A stretch of DNA of 64,000 nucleotides from Lithodes maja (GCA_037953745.1 JBAKBP010013038.1:1-64000), one strand, 5' to 3'. Shown: positions 1 through 11,809, counted from the stretch's first letter. Numbers and translations: made by a program. Notes: generated by a model from the letters alone, not told the origin.

Positions 1-1119
1 GTTTACATAATTAAAAGATTCTATGGAGCTTGGTTAGAACTGACTAGCTAACTGCGATGGTGGTAGGGTAATATTTAATGACCATAGCGGCATTACGAAG
101 TTATTTTCAGCCCATATTTTCAGAAAACACTTCTATAAAGAAAAATGCTTAGGAAGAATCTGTAAAATATAAAGTTTGTAATTTAATTCAGTTTTTATCG
201 TAGTCTAGAAGTTTCTTATACATTTACTTCATTCCTATGTGGGTCTAAATGGGCGTAAAAACCTATTACTGATCCTGAAAAACTAAATATCCTCTATATC
301 GCTTACCTCGCAAGAGACTGGCGAGTTTGTTTACATTCTCCGCGAGTGTAGCCTCTGCGAATCGAGTTTGGGAAAATAAGGTTAGAGCGGTAAACCTTAC
401 TTTTTGAACAGACAGCGATTTCAGGAAGTTTGATTAATTTTATTTGCAGTTTTTCCATCAGATAGTGTTTTATACTGAAGTTATTGAGTATTTACCCAGT
501 ATCCAACAATCTAAATAGACACCCCCACTAGTGGGGAGGGCTATGAAGTTCCGGGAAGATGAAGAGTTAAAAGCGTAAAAAAGCAATAGAGTTTTTTAGC
601 AAAACTTGGCTAGAGTTTTAATTATTTGGTACTTATTACCTAAACTACCACTAATTATTTCTCAATATGTGAAGGCATTATAGAATAAGGATGCTTTAAA
701 GATCATTAAAACAACTTCAACCTTCGGAAAAACATGTGAATTATATAAAACTGTAAAACAAACAAAATCTAATTCTCCCTATTGATGGCAGTTAAATTCT
801 TATGAAGCCCCTTACTGGCAACATAGGATGCCGAGTTCAATAAGTCTCCCTCAACCCATCCTGTATCCAAAGTAAAAAAACAAAGTATATTCCTCTGAAA
901 ATTACTTCCAGTGTAAGATCTTTGGATAATGGAAGAAAAAAAAAATCCGGGGATTGTAACCAATTTAAACTACTGTAGAATGATAAAAACTACCTAAAAG
1001 CAAAAAGAAAAACTATGAAAAAATTAGTGGTAGTTTCGGTAATATTTTCCAATTATTTTCAAATCCTGATATTTTGAAAACTCTAGCCCACTTTGGTAAA
1101 AATTGAAGACTAGACAGCC
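1..1119. other. AT-rich intergenic stretch, nothing recognised
   Basis: No open frame with protein-like composition, no RNA gene and no clear element boundary was seen. The longest open frame here (minus strand, 769-963, 64 codons) has no recognisable motif and is treated as chance. Confidence 0.5.
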
Positions 1120-1330
1120 TTTTTACTAGTAAATTTTAGTTTTTCTTTTAGTTTTATTTGATATACAGTGTTGTTTAATACCAAGGACAGTCGCATTTTA
1201 GTATTTTCAACATTAGCCTAACCTAACTGAAAACTAACAGACTGTCTAAACCCAGCTAACGTTCCCTGTTTATGGGTACGCGACTGTCTAAACCCAGCTC
1301 ACGTTCCCAGTTCATCGGTGAATAATCCAA
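1120..1330 (+). repeat. Dispersed repeat, sister of 12985-13318, with 2-copy minisatellite
   Basis: The block containing TATTTGATATACAGTG and GCATTTTAGTATTTT recurs in the same orientation at 12985-13318. It ends in two tandem copies of a roughly 50-bp unit containing ACTGTCTAAACCCAGCT and ACGTTCCC (about 1240-1315). In this copy the middle holds only a short CCTAACCTAACTGAAAACTAAC stretch, where the sister copy carries a long 11-bp tandem array. Confidence 0.6.
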
Positions 1331-1474
1331 CTGTTTCTCTTATTTCACTTAGTAAATTTGCGACGGTAATTAAATTTACACCAACATAGTATCGTCCATG
1401 AAACTTCTAGAACACTGATAATTATCGATGGGGCTCGTATCCGGGTTGTCTTCAATTTTAATCCCAACTTTAGT

Positions 1475-1612
1475 CAAAAGTTGGCTCTGATTTTGCAAAA
1501 TTTTGTAATAAAAAAAAGACCGACCTTATTTCGAAAGTTGGCTCTGGTTTTTCCAAATTGCAAAACCATGAAACCAGATTGTGAAAACGAGAGCCAACTT
1601 TTGACGAAAGCT
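1475..1612. repeat. Imperfect inverted repeat around GTCAAAAGTTGGCTC
   Basis: GTCAAAAGTTGGCTCTG near 1476 is mirrored by GAGCCAACTTTTGAC near 1586, with a third half-site (AAAGTTGGCTCTGG) between them. A related arrangement with GAGCCAAG and GAGCCAAATTTTGG lies at about 11490-11585. It is probably a degraded foldback repeat; no coding content was seen. Confidence 0.45.
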
Positions 1613-1683
1613 GGCTTGGATTTCAGGGTGTGGAGTGGGTAATAGCTTAGGTTCTGAAAATAGTAAACTTTGAGGAGACATAA

Positions 1684-1830
1684 GCCTAACCTAACAACCT
1701 TCCCTAACCTATCCTAGTATTATGGATGGGGGCTGTTGCCCCCACAGCTCGTTGGGTAAAAGTGCAAAAAACCATATTAGTATTATGGGACATCCCTTAC
1801 TCCGGCAACGAGTGGCAGTGAGAGGGCCGA
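1684..1830 (+). repeat. Dispersed repeat R1, copy 1
   Basis: The segment with CCTAACCTATCCTAGTATTATGG, GGGGGCTG-GCCCCCA and CTTACTCCGGCAACGAGTGGCAG is repeated inverted at about 8425-8575 and partly, in direct orientation, at 14590-14690. The telomere-like CCTAACC words are shared by all three copies. No TIR or target duplication could be fixed. Confidence 0.55.
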
Positions 1831-2030
1831 GAGGTTCACAACAACAACGAGTGCGGCGGCGGACGGAAGTTAAGAAATAATCTTATTTATTACCCATTAA
1901 TTTCCGGAAGTTTAAACCTATCTGAAAATATCTTTATCTTACTTTGCCATTACCCATTCAGATTGCACTGCTAGCTGTGGTGCGTATTTCAGCGTTTTAT
2001 TTTGTTCTCCCTTATAATAAATTTCAGATC

Positions 2031-2510
2031 TTAACCCTCCTGGCCCGGTTGTCATTTTAAAATGAGACTACGAACTAAGGGCAGGAGCCCGGGTGTCATT
2101 TTAAAATCTGTAAGCTTTAAAGCCTATTCAGCTTGGTCTGAACGCCGTGCGTCAGACGCATGTAAACAAAGCCGATCGTTAAGTCACCGCTCCTCCGAAA
2201 ACAAGAAAGAGAAGACTAGTTTGTTATTGTAGGTCTATGTCTTTGTTTCAGTTGTGAAAAGATAGTCATATTGCTAACATCGCCTGCAAGTGCTCTCCAC
2301 CGAAATAGTCATCACAACTCAACCAGTTGACATAGAGAGCTCTACTCAACGCCAGTCTACAGATTGGAAACCGCACTACATTTATAGATGCGTGTGAAAT
2401 TTCTAGCAGTTAAACTAAACAAAAATACAGTAGCCTAGAAGTTTTTCGGCCAGATCGCCCGGGTAGCCCACCTTGTCATTTTGAGAGCCTGCCCGGGCCA
2501 GGAGGGTTAA
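2031..2510. mobile_element. TTAA-flanked MITE, family 3 (CCCTCCTGGCCCGG ends)
   Basis: The element is bounded by TTAA at 2031-2034 and 2507-2510. The left end reads CCCTCCTGGCCCGG and the right end is its exact inverse complement, a 14-bp perfect TIR. TTAA target duplication with CCY-initial TIRs is the hallmark of the piggyBac superfamily. No transposase is present. GTCATTTTAAAAT occurs twice near the left end, and a GTCATTTT sits near the right end as well. Confidence 0.7.
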
Positions 2511-3571
2511 TGACATATGCTCTACCGGACCTATTAGGCCTAAAAAGATTGATGGGCTAACTGTCGGGCCAAATCAGTATAACGGTTTGTGTCCCTTACT
2601 GTTGAAATAAGATTTCAATAAGTCCTGGGGGGTGAGGGGGGCGGGGGGGGGGCTTGCCTCCCCCCCTCAACATTCTGTATCCCACGGCAAACGGTCATGA
2701 CCAAATAGTTATTTTTCGCTAGTGGGGGCACTTTTTATATTGTTTAATGGGTAAACATGCATGTCCTACCATCACATCAAAACACCCTTACACAACTATA
2801 AACAAATCAAAAACATTGTTTAGCAATTTAATTACATAAACTTTATTGACCAAGAATCTTAATTTTTATTTTTTTTTACTCTACCCTTAGAACTCATAAT
2901 CTAACCTTTCCTAAAGATTATCAAGGATATACACAACTTATTAAAGTATTCAACGAAAGGGAAGGAAGATATGAAAAGTAATGCAATCAAGAAATGGCTA
3001 TTGAACAACTGATTCTAAGGTGATGCGCTTAAGGGGTAGGGTTGGTTTTTCTGGCCCCCCTTCTCCCATCCCCAGTAGTGTTCAGGTTATAACTTTTATG
3101 TTTACGTAGTGGGACCCGCAGAGGGCCACTCTCGGGTGGCATGATATGCGGGGGTTCTGCATGGAGACTATTGGTTGGAGACAGGATCAGGATTAGAGAT
3201 TTAATGACTAGTGATCCTAGTTCTAAAAGAATAAAGAGTAGGGCTATTAACTATTAATTGAGAAGAGATTCCACTCTGATGCTAGGGGGGAAAATTATTG
3301 GGTATGATTAGTAGTGGGCGTACACATTATTTCCATTATGTGTATTTTAATTCCATATTTAACCCCAGTATCATGTAGTTTGAAAGATAGTCTACACCTT
3401 TATATACAATTAAGTATGTGGCAGAATATGTATAAGTGTACATATACCTGTAAATACAGTCATCCAACACTTCTCTTCGCCAACATTTAAACAAACCCAG
3501 AGTCGATATAAGCTTCAAATCTCTGTGCAGACATCCGAACAGAGTTTATCGTGAAGTCATCTAGAATATAA
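2511..3571. other. Intergenic, no gene seen; G-rich hairpin at 2625-2672
   Basis: No protein-like frame was found. Positions 2625-2672 hold a GGGGGTGAGGGGGGCGGGGG run followed by CTTGCCTCCCCCCCTC, which could form a hairpin or quadruplex. A minus-strand 60-codon frame at 3336-3518 has no recognisable feature. Confidence 0.4.
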
Positions 3572-6439
3572 GTGCTTAAAATACCACAGGAACGAAAAAC
3601 CTGAGTGCGAAACTTCCACCCCTAACGAGCCACAGGAACGAAAATCCTGAGAGCGAAACCCCCATCCCCAACGAGATCCCCGGTCCCTTTTCCATCCCCG
3701 ATTTAGTCTCTCAATTCATTCCACATATTATAAGTCTCTCAATCAGTCTTCTAATATACAAACTACAATACTTTACTCACTGATATTCTTGATGTACCAC
3801 CTAAGTATGTATTTAATTAGGTAACCACCATACAAGCTATAATACTTTCATTGTGTAGGTTCGAGGCGATCTAAAAGACACTTTAGCTTCCGTTTCGCAC
3901 CAAATCAGATAGTGATTAAGTCGGCCCTGTATTTAGTTATAACAATCATAGTTTCCCCCCAATTCTAGCAATTCTGTCTCTAACCTCCCGTAGTTTCATC
4001 CGCTAACTATATATATTCCCATCCTTCCCAATACAACCTCCATTTCCCTAGACAAAATACCTAGGAGTAATTCAGAGATCAATTATGAAATTACACTAGA
4101 CAGCCCCCTAACTCACCGAGATCCACATTGCTATTTTATTGACGTACCAACTTCCTAACGTTAACATAATTTAGAACTTTTAAAAAGAGAACACTATCTT
4201 CGTGCCCCCATTTTTAGCAGTTAGCTATACAGAACCTCACGTTGCATTGTTAGTCTGTCAATTTGTGTCCCTTGCCAGTTCTTTTATTAATTTATGCCTG
4301 TTTATCTAGATAAGTTAATTAAGAGTTATGCAAAAACCTTTAACCACGACTTTATACACCCGATAACCCTATCCCAGTTATTGTATTGATTTAGGCCAGT
4401 TAATTCGGATAAACTACTGACCAATCTGCAGAAGATTATCAAGAGACATGCAGGAAAGCTAACTCTTTTCTCTCTCCATGACGAGTATAGATACATGTAC
4501 CCCCGTGCTCAGTTGCCCCCTTGCCTAGTCTTCTAGTAACGAAGTGTATATACAATATTAACCGGAGTATGCCACCAGTATTGATAAGACATTGCGGCAC
4601 TGTCCTTTTGTCTTATTGTGCCACGTGCATACCAAACCGGTTTTCATAATCTTATTAGGACGAATACTATAATGTAGTCATTCATGCATGTATTCAATCC
4701 TTAGGTTAATTATCTTTTATCCGCCATTGTGTTACTCTTCCATTTACTTTTCCACAATTGTTACAAGTCTTCCAATCACCTCCTCCGTATCCACAATCCA
4801 CACTACGGCTTTGCTTTGTGACCCTATGCTCAATGGTACCGTTTGGGTCATCCTGTCCTCTTATCCTTCACGCCCCGCTGCACACGACACCCTACCTGTT
4901 CGATCGTAGGGAAATGCCACCCCTATGTCCAGCGCATTAAGGGTCACGACCCTAGGTCACTAGCGGCGTGGCACCTAGCCTCAAACCACCCCCTTTCCAA
5001 TATCAAACCGTAAAGACGCCCAGACGAACGGTCTAACATGCCGATCCCGTTAATTTCCTCACCCCAATAAATAGCAGATAAAGACTCATTCTTGTAACCC
5101 CATTCACTACCCTCTAACTTACTAGCCCAACTCACAACCTAAACCAGGAGGGTGGACGGCGCGAGGCTACAGCACCCATCCTCTCACCCCTAAGAAGTAG
5201 ACGGTCCCGCCTGACTTGCATTTTCACGAAAACTACTATTAGGAGCCCCAGAAGTAATCCTAGTAAGTAAAAACTAGAACCCAGGATCAACCCTCCCTAG
5301 GAGTATCACTCTTGACACCAGCACATCATAAGAAAACCCCATTAGTGTAGAGAATCCCATATACATATTTAAGGAGTGGCATGCCCCAACCCCCGCGGAC
5401 GTTCACCATGACTCACACGTAGCCAACAACTTCTTGCCAGACACCAGGTGAATTTCCATCCGGTGATGAACGAACCTTCTAAATACCTATCCAAATACCA
5501 TCCTATCCCATCTTTAACCAAAACCAAAATCTTCCTTATCCCATCCTAGATTACAAATAGCATGTCAGCTAAACTAGGATATTTAGGTGAATTGTTGAAT
5601 ATCTCTCCGCCTATTCACGTAGGGCGCCAGTAAATTAGTTTCTATAAACCTTCACCAAATCCGCCTAAATAACTCTACTAGTACCTCATACTAGAGTTAA
5701 GATATCCACAATCATAAATCAGATAAGTTACTTACCACCACATTAAAGACCCCCCTCCCTAACCCCCTAAGTTCACCAGAACAAATTAACTACTTCATAG
5801 CACTGACATCCAATACCTCTAGAACATTCCTGAAGCTTCCTTGACCTGCCTATAAATAAGACCAAGAGACAAGTCGGGCAGTTGAATATTAGAACCCAAA
5901 GCAACGGCTGGCCACACTGTGGTGGCTTATAATGCCCCCTCCCCCCCTCAAGATTCACGATAGTTCGGCGTTCCGTAATCTGTGCAACTCTGTGAGGAAG
6001 TTATTTAACCCTTTACGAATGTTTTATTGCGATCGGGACTACCGGCAGTAATATTATATTGGTAGACAACAAATTCACAAATTATTGATAGTTTCATTAA
6101 CTTCTGATAGTGCACCATCCACTACTTGAGCTACGAACGATCATAACTCATAACTGATCTAAGGCAGAAAGATCATAGTTAGAAGGGATTACGCGAGAAA
6201 CTCTTGAGCGAAGACTCTGCAAGAATAACTCCTTGGCAACAATCGACTGTCTTAACCAATCAGCAATTGTTGCCAAAAAGGTGCACAACCACCCGCAAGA
6301 AGCCCATCTGCAAACCTTCTCTACAGTACCGGACAGCTTTAACGGCCCCAGAGCTACTGTTAACCCCCAACATCACTAACGCAAGATAACCAGGAAAACT
6401 CCATGAGTGTTCCTTCAGAGTACCAGTGTTACAGTGCTA

Positions 6440-7072
6440 TTAACCTCTGAAGTGCGCACGGGGGTAATTGAAAACCTCCCCCTGTGCCGACGTATTTGAG
6501 GTTTTTCGTCACTAAAATATTCATTGTACCATTAATAGCATTAATAATTATCCATATGCGCCTATTATGGGTTGATTATAAAGGTATTAACCTGAAACAA
6601 CAATAAAACGAGTGAAAACAGCATTTGGATGGTCAAAATCGGAGATATAGCCCGCGAGTTGTATAATGTATGGGTGAGGCAAGCTACCTTCCCGCCAATT
6701 TTCCCCAAGGCCACTGCGACACAGTCGATCGATACTCTCTCTCTCTCTCTTGCACTCGATTGCTATCAGTGATGACAACACCCTGCTTGCAACTCGCTAA
6801 TGTTAGCACGAAAATATACCTCAGAATAAGGGAATAATAGGGAAAATAGGTGATAACTGAGGGATAGGAGGAAAGTGGGGAAGGAGGGGAGGTAGAGGAC
6901 TGAGATTTTACATGGCCCAGGGGCCAAAAAAAAAAAAAATAAATAAAAAAAAAAAATAAAAAAAAAAAAAAAATTCTATGTCAAAAGTTGATTTTTAATT
7001 TTACTTACTCAGGAGAGTCTTCCCGCAGTCCGCCGGGGGAACTCTTAAGTCTTCCCGCAGCTCCCGGGTTAA
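6440..7072 (+). mobile_element. TTAA-flanked MITE, family 1, copy A
   Basis: TTAA at 6440-6443 and 7069-7072 brackets a 625-bp insert starting CCTCTGAAGTGCGCACGGGGG and ending CTGCAGCTCCCGGG-like sequence. The paired LTRs (25415-25418 and 35294-35297) show the uninterrupted site GTGCTATTAACTCAACCATCC in inverse orientation, so the insertion and its TTAA duplication are directly visible. Ends are only weakly inverted (CC..GAAGTGCGC against CCCGGGAGCTGCGGG). It contains CT-rich and A-rich simple sequence and a 65-codon minus-strand frame (6587-6781) also present in copies B and C. Confidence 0.85.
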
Positions 7073-7339
7073 CCATCAACCATCCAGTGTATTCGATTGA
7101 GTCTCAACTTTCTCGGATGTTAGGAAACTAGTGATTATGCTAGTACACATTAATATAAATCAGTGAAATGTAGCTTAGGCGAACTGACTCTTAATTATTC
7201 TTGCCATCAGGTTTAACCCGATTCGCCCTCGTTGATATTTTCGGTCCGAAGTATCACCTAGACAAGTGGAACTAGTTGCAGTTATCCCTTTACGTTAATT
7301 CTTGGGCAATAACCACATTACTTATACTTTCATCCTTGA

Positions 7340-7686
7340 TTAACACCTTACGAGCGGCCTAGGCGGTTTATTTATATGCACCGCCCCGCGTTTGTTTTTT
7401 AGCCAAAATAGGGCTGTTTACGTGATTATTTTAATGCCTAAATAAGACTCAGAGCGTAAAACAAGTATCTATCCCTGAAAAGGCATAACAGAGCTTTCCA
7501 ATGACACCATAACGATCCTATTATGATGGCTAGTTTTCTTGCAACGAGAGGGCAAAACAAAATCGCTCTCGCTCTCTCTCTCTCTCATTACGTGCTGAAA
7601 TTGCCACACTACCTATGTCGAGCGCCGCCAGATAGTCCACATTTATTATACTCTACTTATGTTGCGCCCCGACATTTATGGGTTAA
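7340..7686 (+). mobile_element. TTAA-flanked MITE, family 2, copy A
   Basis: TTAA at 7340-7343 and 7683-7686 brackets about 340 bp absent from both paired LTRs, whose empty TTAA sites lie at 25035-25038 and 34914-34917. The insert matches 39834-40323 in inverse orientation over blocks such as CAGAGCGTAAAACAAGTATC and CTTGCAACGA. No transposase frame. TTAA specificity again points to piggyBac-type mobilisation. Confidence 0.8.
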
Positions 7687-8424
7687 GAGACATTACGAGA
7701 GAGTTAACAAACCGAAATACCTAACCTGTGTGATTCATGTACCCTACGTATGATAAAGCAATGTGATCAGAAGAATAATGCGGAACGTTGGAAGTGGGAA
7801 CCATGTCTCTATCCAAATCCGTGATAAGTGCTGGGAGATTGTAACAAGTCCAATAACCTACCAGAGTGCTCCAACATCTATTGTTCGTGGAATTCTATTG
7901 CGTACCTTCTACCAGAGTGTTATGGAGAATAAAGGTGTATTACAAACCATTTATCAGAGATCATCTATGTCCTCTGTTGATTCTCTTTATGTATTTTGCA
8001 AGAAATCCAATAATAACCCAGTCTTGCAGAACTCCCCTATACCAAGTTAATCCTGTATAAAATCAAGACATAACAGTGCTAGTATGCGAATAATATCTAT
8101 AGTTACGGTTTGCGCATTTGACTGATTAATATTAATTTTCTTTTGTTTGCCAATCCTGCTTATCATAACATTGTCATTATTATTGTTTTGGACAGTTCAA
8201 CTTGTCATTTTGAACGTGTGGAATGGATACGTTAAAGTTATGTCTTAAGATTCGCGAAGTTATTGTATTTTCTGAAGACAAACTCATCACAACATTTGGT
8301 AAAGGTTAGTAGCAGTTAGATATAAGTTAGTACCTGTAATATATAAGTTAGCAGTTTAGTAAAGCTTACTAGCTGCCATGGAAGGGCTACTTTTGGATAA
8401 TATTTACGAGCCGCGAATCTCTAG

Positions 8425-8575
8425 CTGCCACTCGTTGCTGGAGTAAGGTATATCCCATAATACTGTTTTTTCCACAGTTATCCAACCAGAGAGGGTGTTA
8501 GGGCACTGGGGGCGGCATCCCCCACCTATAATACTAAGATAGGTTAGGTAAGGTAGTTAGGTTAGGCTAATTTCT
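8425..8575 (-). repeat. Dispersed repeat R1, copy 2 (inverted)
   Basis: CTGCCACTCGTTGCTGGAGTAAGG and the following CATAATACT, GGGGGCGGCATCCCCCACC and GGTTAGGTAAGG words are the inverse complement of 1684-1830. The TTAGG-type words resemble the arthropod telomere repeat but do not form an array. Confidence 0.55.
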
Positions 8576-8620
8576 ACTATTTTTATAACATAAGCTAGGT
8601 CTCGAAAATGCACAAACCCA

Positions 8621-8785
8621 CAGTAGCTGGCATGCAAGGGCTAGTTTTGTATCCCACGTACTGGGTACTAGCAACCCGCAGTAGCTAGCATGCAAGGGCT
8701 AGTTTCGTATCCCACGTACTGGGTACTAGCAACCCGAAGTACCTGGTATGCAAGGGCTAGTTTTGCATCTCACGTACTAGGTCAG
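8621..8785. repeat. Three-copy tandem repeat, unit about 62 bp
   Basis: Three successive copies share GCATGCAAGGGCTAGTTT, CCCACGTACTGGGTACTAG and CAACCCGCAGTAGCT, with a few substitutions per copy. The GGCATGCAAGGGCTAGTT core recurs alone at 11071-11090. No coding potential was seen. Confidence 0.7.
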
Positions 8786-8849
8786 GTTAGGTTGGGTTGT
8801 TTGGTTAGGTTAATATACTAGGTCTCAGAAAAAAAAAATCGTAGTAGCG

Positions 8850-9325
8850 GTAGTAAAGTTCAAATAGGCTAGCGGTCGAACCACTATTGACAGCACACAT
8901 AGTAATGGATGCACTATTGAGTTTTCAGTAGCATTTCCCATTAATTTTCTTAGTTACAAGTGAGTTTTTGCCTTCACATTATAGTTTGCCTCAACAATAT
9001 CAAACTCTGTAGGTGATTAGAGTTATTTAAATACGCCCGCCACTCATGGTGGGCGTGACTTCACTATACTCATTCCTTTCAGCCAATCACAGACACTTTC
9101 TAGACTGTGAATGTGTTCGGATACACACTACCACCACCCTTGGCCACCACGGGTTTTTCTATCCATAGTTTTTCAACCCTCTTTCCCAGATATATTTCAT
9201 GCCCTCCCCACCTATCTGGGTAAATATTGGTCAATATACAGGAGCGCAACAATATAGGTAGCAAATTTATAATGGTAGTTTTGAGTTCCTATCATATGCT
9301 TCATTTCTATATACTTTTTATCCCC

Positions 9326-9362
<37 letters not shown>

Positions 9363-9410
9363 TCATTAACCTAACCAAAAAACCTAACCTAACAGGATAG
9401 CTCTCAAATA
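8850..9410 (+). repeat. Left arm of a long inverted repeat, with poly-T tract
   Basis: Blocks here are found inverted at about 11810-12130: CCACTATTGACAGCACACAT, CAACAATAT, AATGGTAGTTTTGAGTTCCTATC and TATATACTTTTTATC. A run of about 30 T lies at 9331-9360. The two arms flank dispersed repeat R2, so the pair may be the ends of one element or two copies in opposite orientation. Confidence 0.5.
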
Positions 9411-9490
9411 CATTTAAGTTTACGGTCAATATATAGGAGGCGCTACAATATTGGTAAAACAAAAAATAAAAAGCATGTGATTATTTTTTC

Positions 9491-9834
9491 TCAAAATGTT
9501 TGAAGTGTCATTCCAAGGAAACTAACATAATACATATGGATATTTAAGTTAAGAGTTTGTTTACACTTCTTTTTAGCCTTCTTCTGGGAGACCTCTTTGG
9601 CGTGACTGTCAGTTAACAACCGAGACATCTGGTGGCGAATGCAATGAACTATACTGGTGGCGTCGTGGCCAAAGTAATCACCATAGACTACATATAACCT
9701 AGACACAAAAGCGTGACTTCACACAGTTAGTTTGCCGCGCGTCCTAGGGATTTGGTGGCAGCACTATTGTATTGTACTGTAGCAAAGCACCTCAGTGGCT
9801 TGTCCTTATTATATAGATAGTCTGTGCGCCGCAC
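9491..9834. other. Unassigned sequence between repeats
   Basis: A 71-codon minus-strand frame (9491-9706) has no recognised motif. Nothing else is supported. Confidence 0.35.
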
Positions 9835-10545
9835 GTGCCTGCCAGCTGGCTTGCTGCAGTGTTTCCAAAGTTAAAGGAATATCCGCAAAACGGGGGAGCA
9901 ATAGATTAAAGAGGGAACGTATTTAAGAGTTAATTAATGTTGGTAAAAACACTTAAATTATTTAGTATAAATTAGATATATATATAAGCAAGATTAAAAC
10001 ATTAGGTATACATATACACTATAAAACCGGCTACTCATATGATGATACCTTCAAGCAACACAAGAATTAAATTGTAATTTTGAATATATATTAGTATGTT
10101 ACATGTTATGTAGATGTTAATTTGTCAAGTAGCACTAAAACTGGACATTTATACTTATGACGTCTAGGGATATTGTGACCCACCATTGACGTTGGCAACT
10201 CTCGAATCTCACATCAACAATGGCGGGTGTTTGAGTTTTGCTTGTGTACCTCATAATGACTACAATAATTACACTATGACTGGCGCCTTTACAGTAGCCT
10301 AGACTTATGTCTATTTAACTAAGTCATGTCTGCAGAGTCTCTGGATAATGTTCAATTACTTATTAATAGCGTTATTAGTACAAGGTAGGGATTATTACGA
10401 TTAATGAGGACCAAGGACAAGGATAGTCAATATAATGTCTGTGGGGACCCTCCCCTCCCATTGTCCTTTGCGATCGTGCTGCCATCTCTCGAACGCGCGG
10501 CTCACTATTTACCGATTTGTGGCGTCTTCTTTGTGTCTAGGTATT
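9835..10545 (+). repeat. Dispersed repeat R2, copy 1
   Basis: The block matches 40375-41720 in inverse orientation, including GTCTAGGGATATTGTG, CAACAATGGCGGG, GAGTCTCTGGATAA and TTTGCGATCGTGCTGCCATC. It supplies the empty site (TTAA at 9923-9926) for the MITE that interrupts the other copy. No open frame survives in either copy, so it is treated as a repeat. Confidence 0.65.
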
Positions 10546-11084
10546 ATGTAGTCTATGGTAATCACCCTACCCAATTCATGCCAAGAGTACTCTAGTTCAC
10601 TGACACGTGATGTCTATCGACCAATCAGGTGATGCCATGATTTGGAAAACAGTGGCCCGGGATATAAGCCGTCAGTTCGACTCTGGCCAGCTTGTGTAAA
10701 GTGTGAGCCGATCAAAGCTTTTTCCACCGTCTTTAAAACACTGAGGCTGCTTAAGACCTTTTCGCCTTCCAATAAGTGTAAACTGTCCAAAGTGCAATAA
10801 CCAGTGTTCCAAATACAGCTGACTAGGACAGCTGGTTTTGAAATGCATACACTAGTTTTACATTGAAAAATTCGAAACAAAAATCCACTAGCTGTTGACC
10901 AAGATGAGTGGTGATAGAGCCTCCAGCGGCCAGGCAGCCCAGTACCTCTTCTGTTCATTATAGTTGGTTGGTTGGGACAACATAAAGGAGCCGGACCACA
11001 TCTAGCTCGGGAATCTTTATGGGTGATCGCAAAGTAACAAAGTAAAAGATTTTTTCGCATATGATTAAACTGGCATGCAAGGGC
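10546..11084. other. Unassigned; one 148-codon frame without recognisable features
   Basis: A minus-strand frame at 10614-11060 has 148 codons but no domain motif, signal peptide or low-complexity pattern, and no counterpart elsewhere in the window. I cannot support it as a gene. Confidence 0.3.
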
Positions 11085-11445
11085 TAGTTGGTTATACTGA
11101 TGTTTTGTTTAATGTTATTTTATTACCACTATTTTTTTTTATATATTTGAAGATATATATTGAATCAATATGCTCTAAAGATCATAAGAACATTTGTTTT
11201 AACCCTCGGCAAAACCTAATAAAAAGTATGGTACTAAAATTTAATTTTCGTAACAAGGTTGTCAATACGGTACTTTCAGTCATCGATAGCTCTAAAGATC
11301 ATATGAAAATGTGTTAAACACTCTGAAAAACCTAATATAAAAGTATGGTACTAAAATTCAAATTTCGTAACAAGGTTGTCAATACCGTACTTTCCCGTCA
11401 TCAATGTACAATCAAGCTGAATATTGCAGAGTAAACACCAAGCCA
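11085..11445 (+). repeat. Arm of inverted repeat pair with 14740-15080, internally duplicated
   Basis: Two tandem subrepeats (about 11175-11275 and 11290-11398) share GCTCTAAAGATCATA, AGTATGGTACTAAAATT and TTTCGTAACAAGGTTGTCAATA. The whole two-subrepeat block recurs inverted at 14740-15080, inside the Harbinger-like element. Confidence 0.65.
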
Positions 11446-11809
11446 ACATTTTAATAAAGTTAGTTATTTTCATTTTTAAATTAGTTAAATCAGAGCCAAG
11501 TTTAGTCAAAACTTTGCTCCGGTTTCCAAAAAGTCTGGTTTTAATGAGTCTGGAAATTGACAAAACCCGAGCCAAATTTTGGTTACAATGTGTTATTATA
11601 GTGTTCTATACGCTTTTTACCCCTCAATTTCCCTGATCTTCATAGCCCTCCCCACTATCGGGGGGCGTGTCTTTAGATAAATGAATAATGGGTAAATGCT
11701 TAATTCCCATTAAATTTAATCACTAGATTAGACTAAAACGCCAAAAACAATATCAAAATACCAAAAAAAAAAAAAATACCTGAAAAACACTTAGTTGCGT
11801 CTCTTGTAT

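Larger units (their letters stand above)
3577..8075 (+). mobile_element. Solo LTR of the giant-LTR family, flanked by GTGCT
   Basis: This block is the inverted counterpart of both LTRs of the element at 24645-39133. It begins TAAAATACCACAGGAACG, where the other copies have TGAAATACCACAGG, and ends ATAACA. The 5-bp sequence GTGCT lies directly before (3572-3576) and after (8076-8080), an exact target-site duplication, so this is a lone LTR and not part of a longer element. It is more diverged from the two paired LTRs than they are from each other. Its 4499-bp length exceeds the 3916-bp LTR mainly because two MITEs (6440-7072 and 7340-7686) inserted into it. Origin by LTR-LTR recombination is inference from the intact target duplication. 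Confidence 0.9.

Noticed and set aside
8537..8570. Interstitial telomere
   Set aside because: TTAGG-type words here and at 1690, 8800 and 14605 are scattered and never form an array.
10614..11060. 148-codon minus-strand frame as a host gene
   Set aside because: No recognised motif, next to dispersed repeats; length is within chance for this composition.
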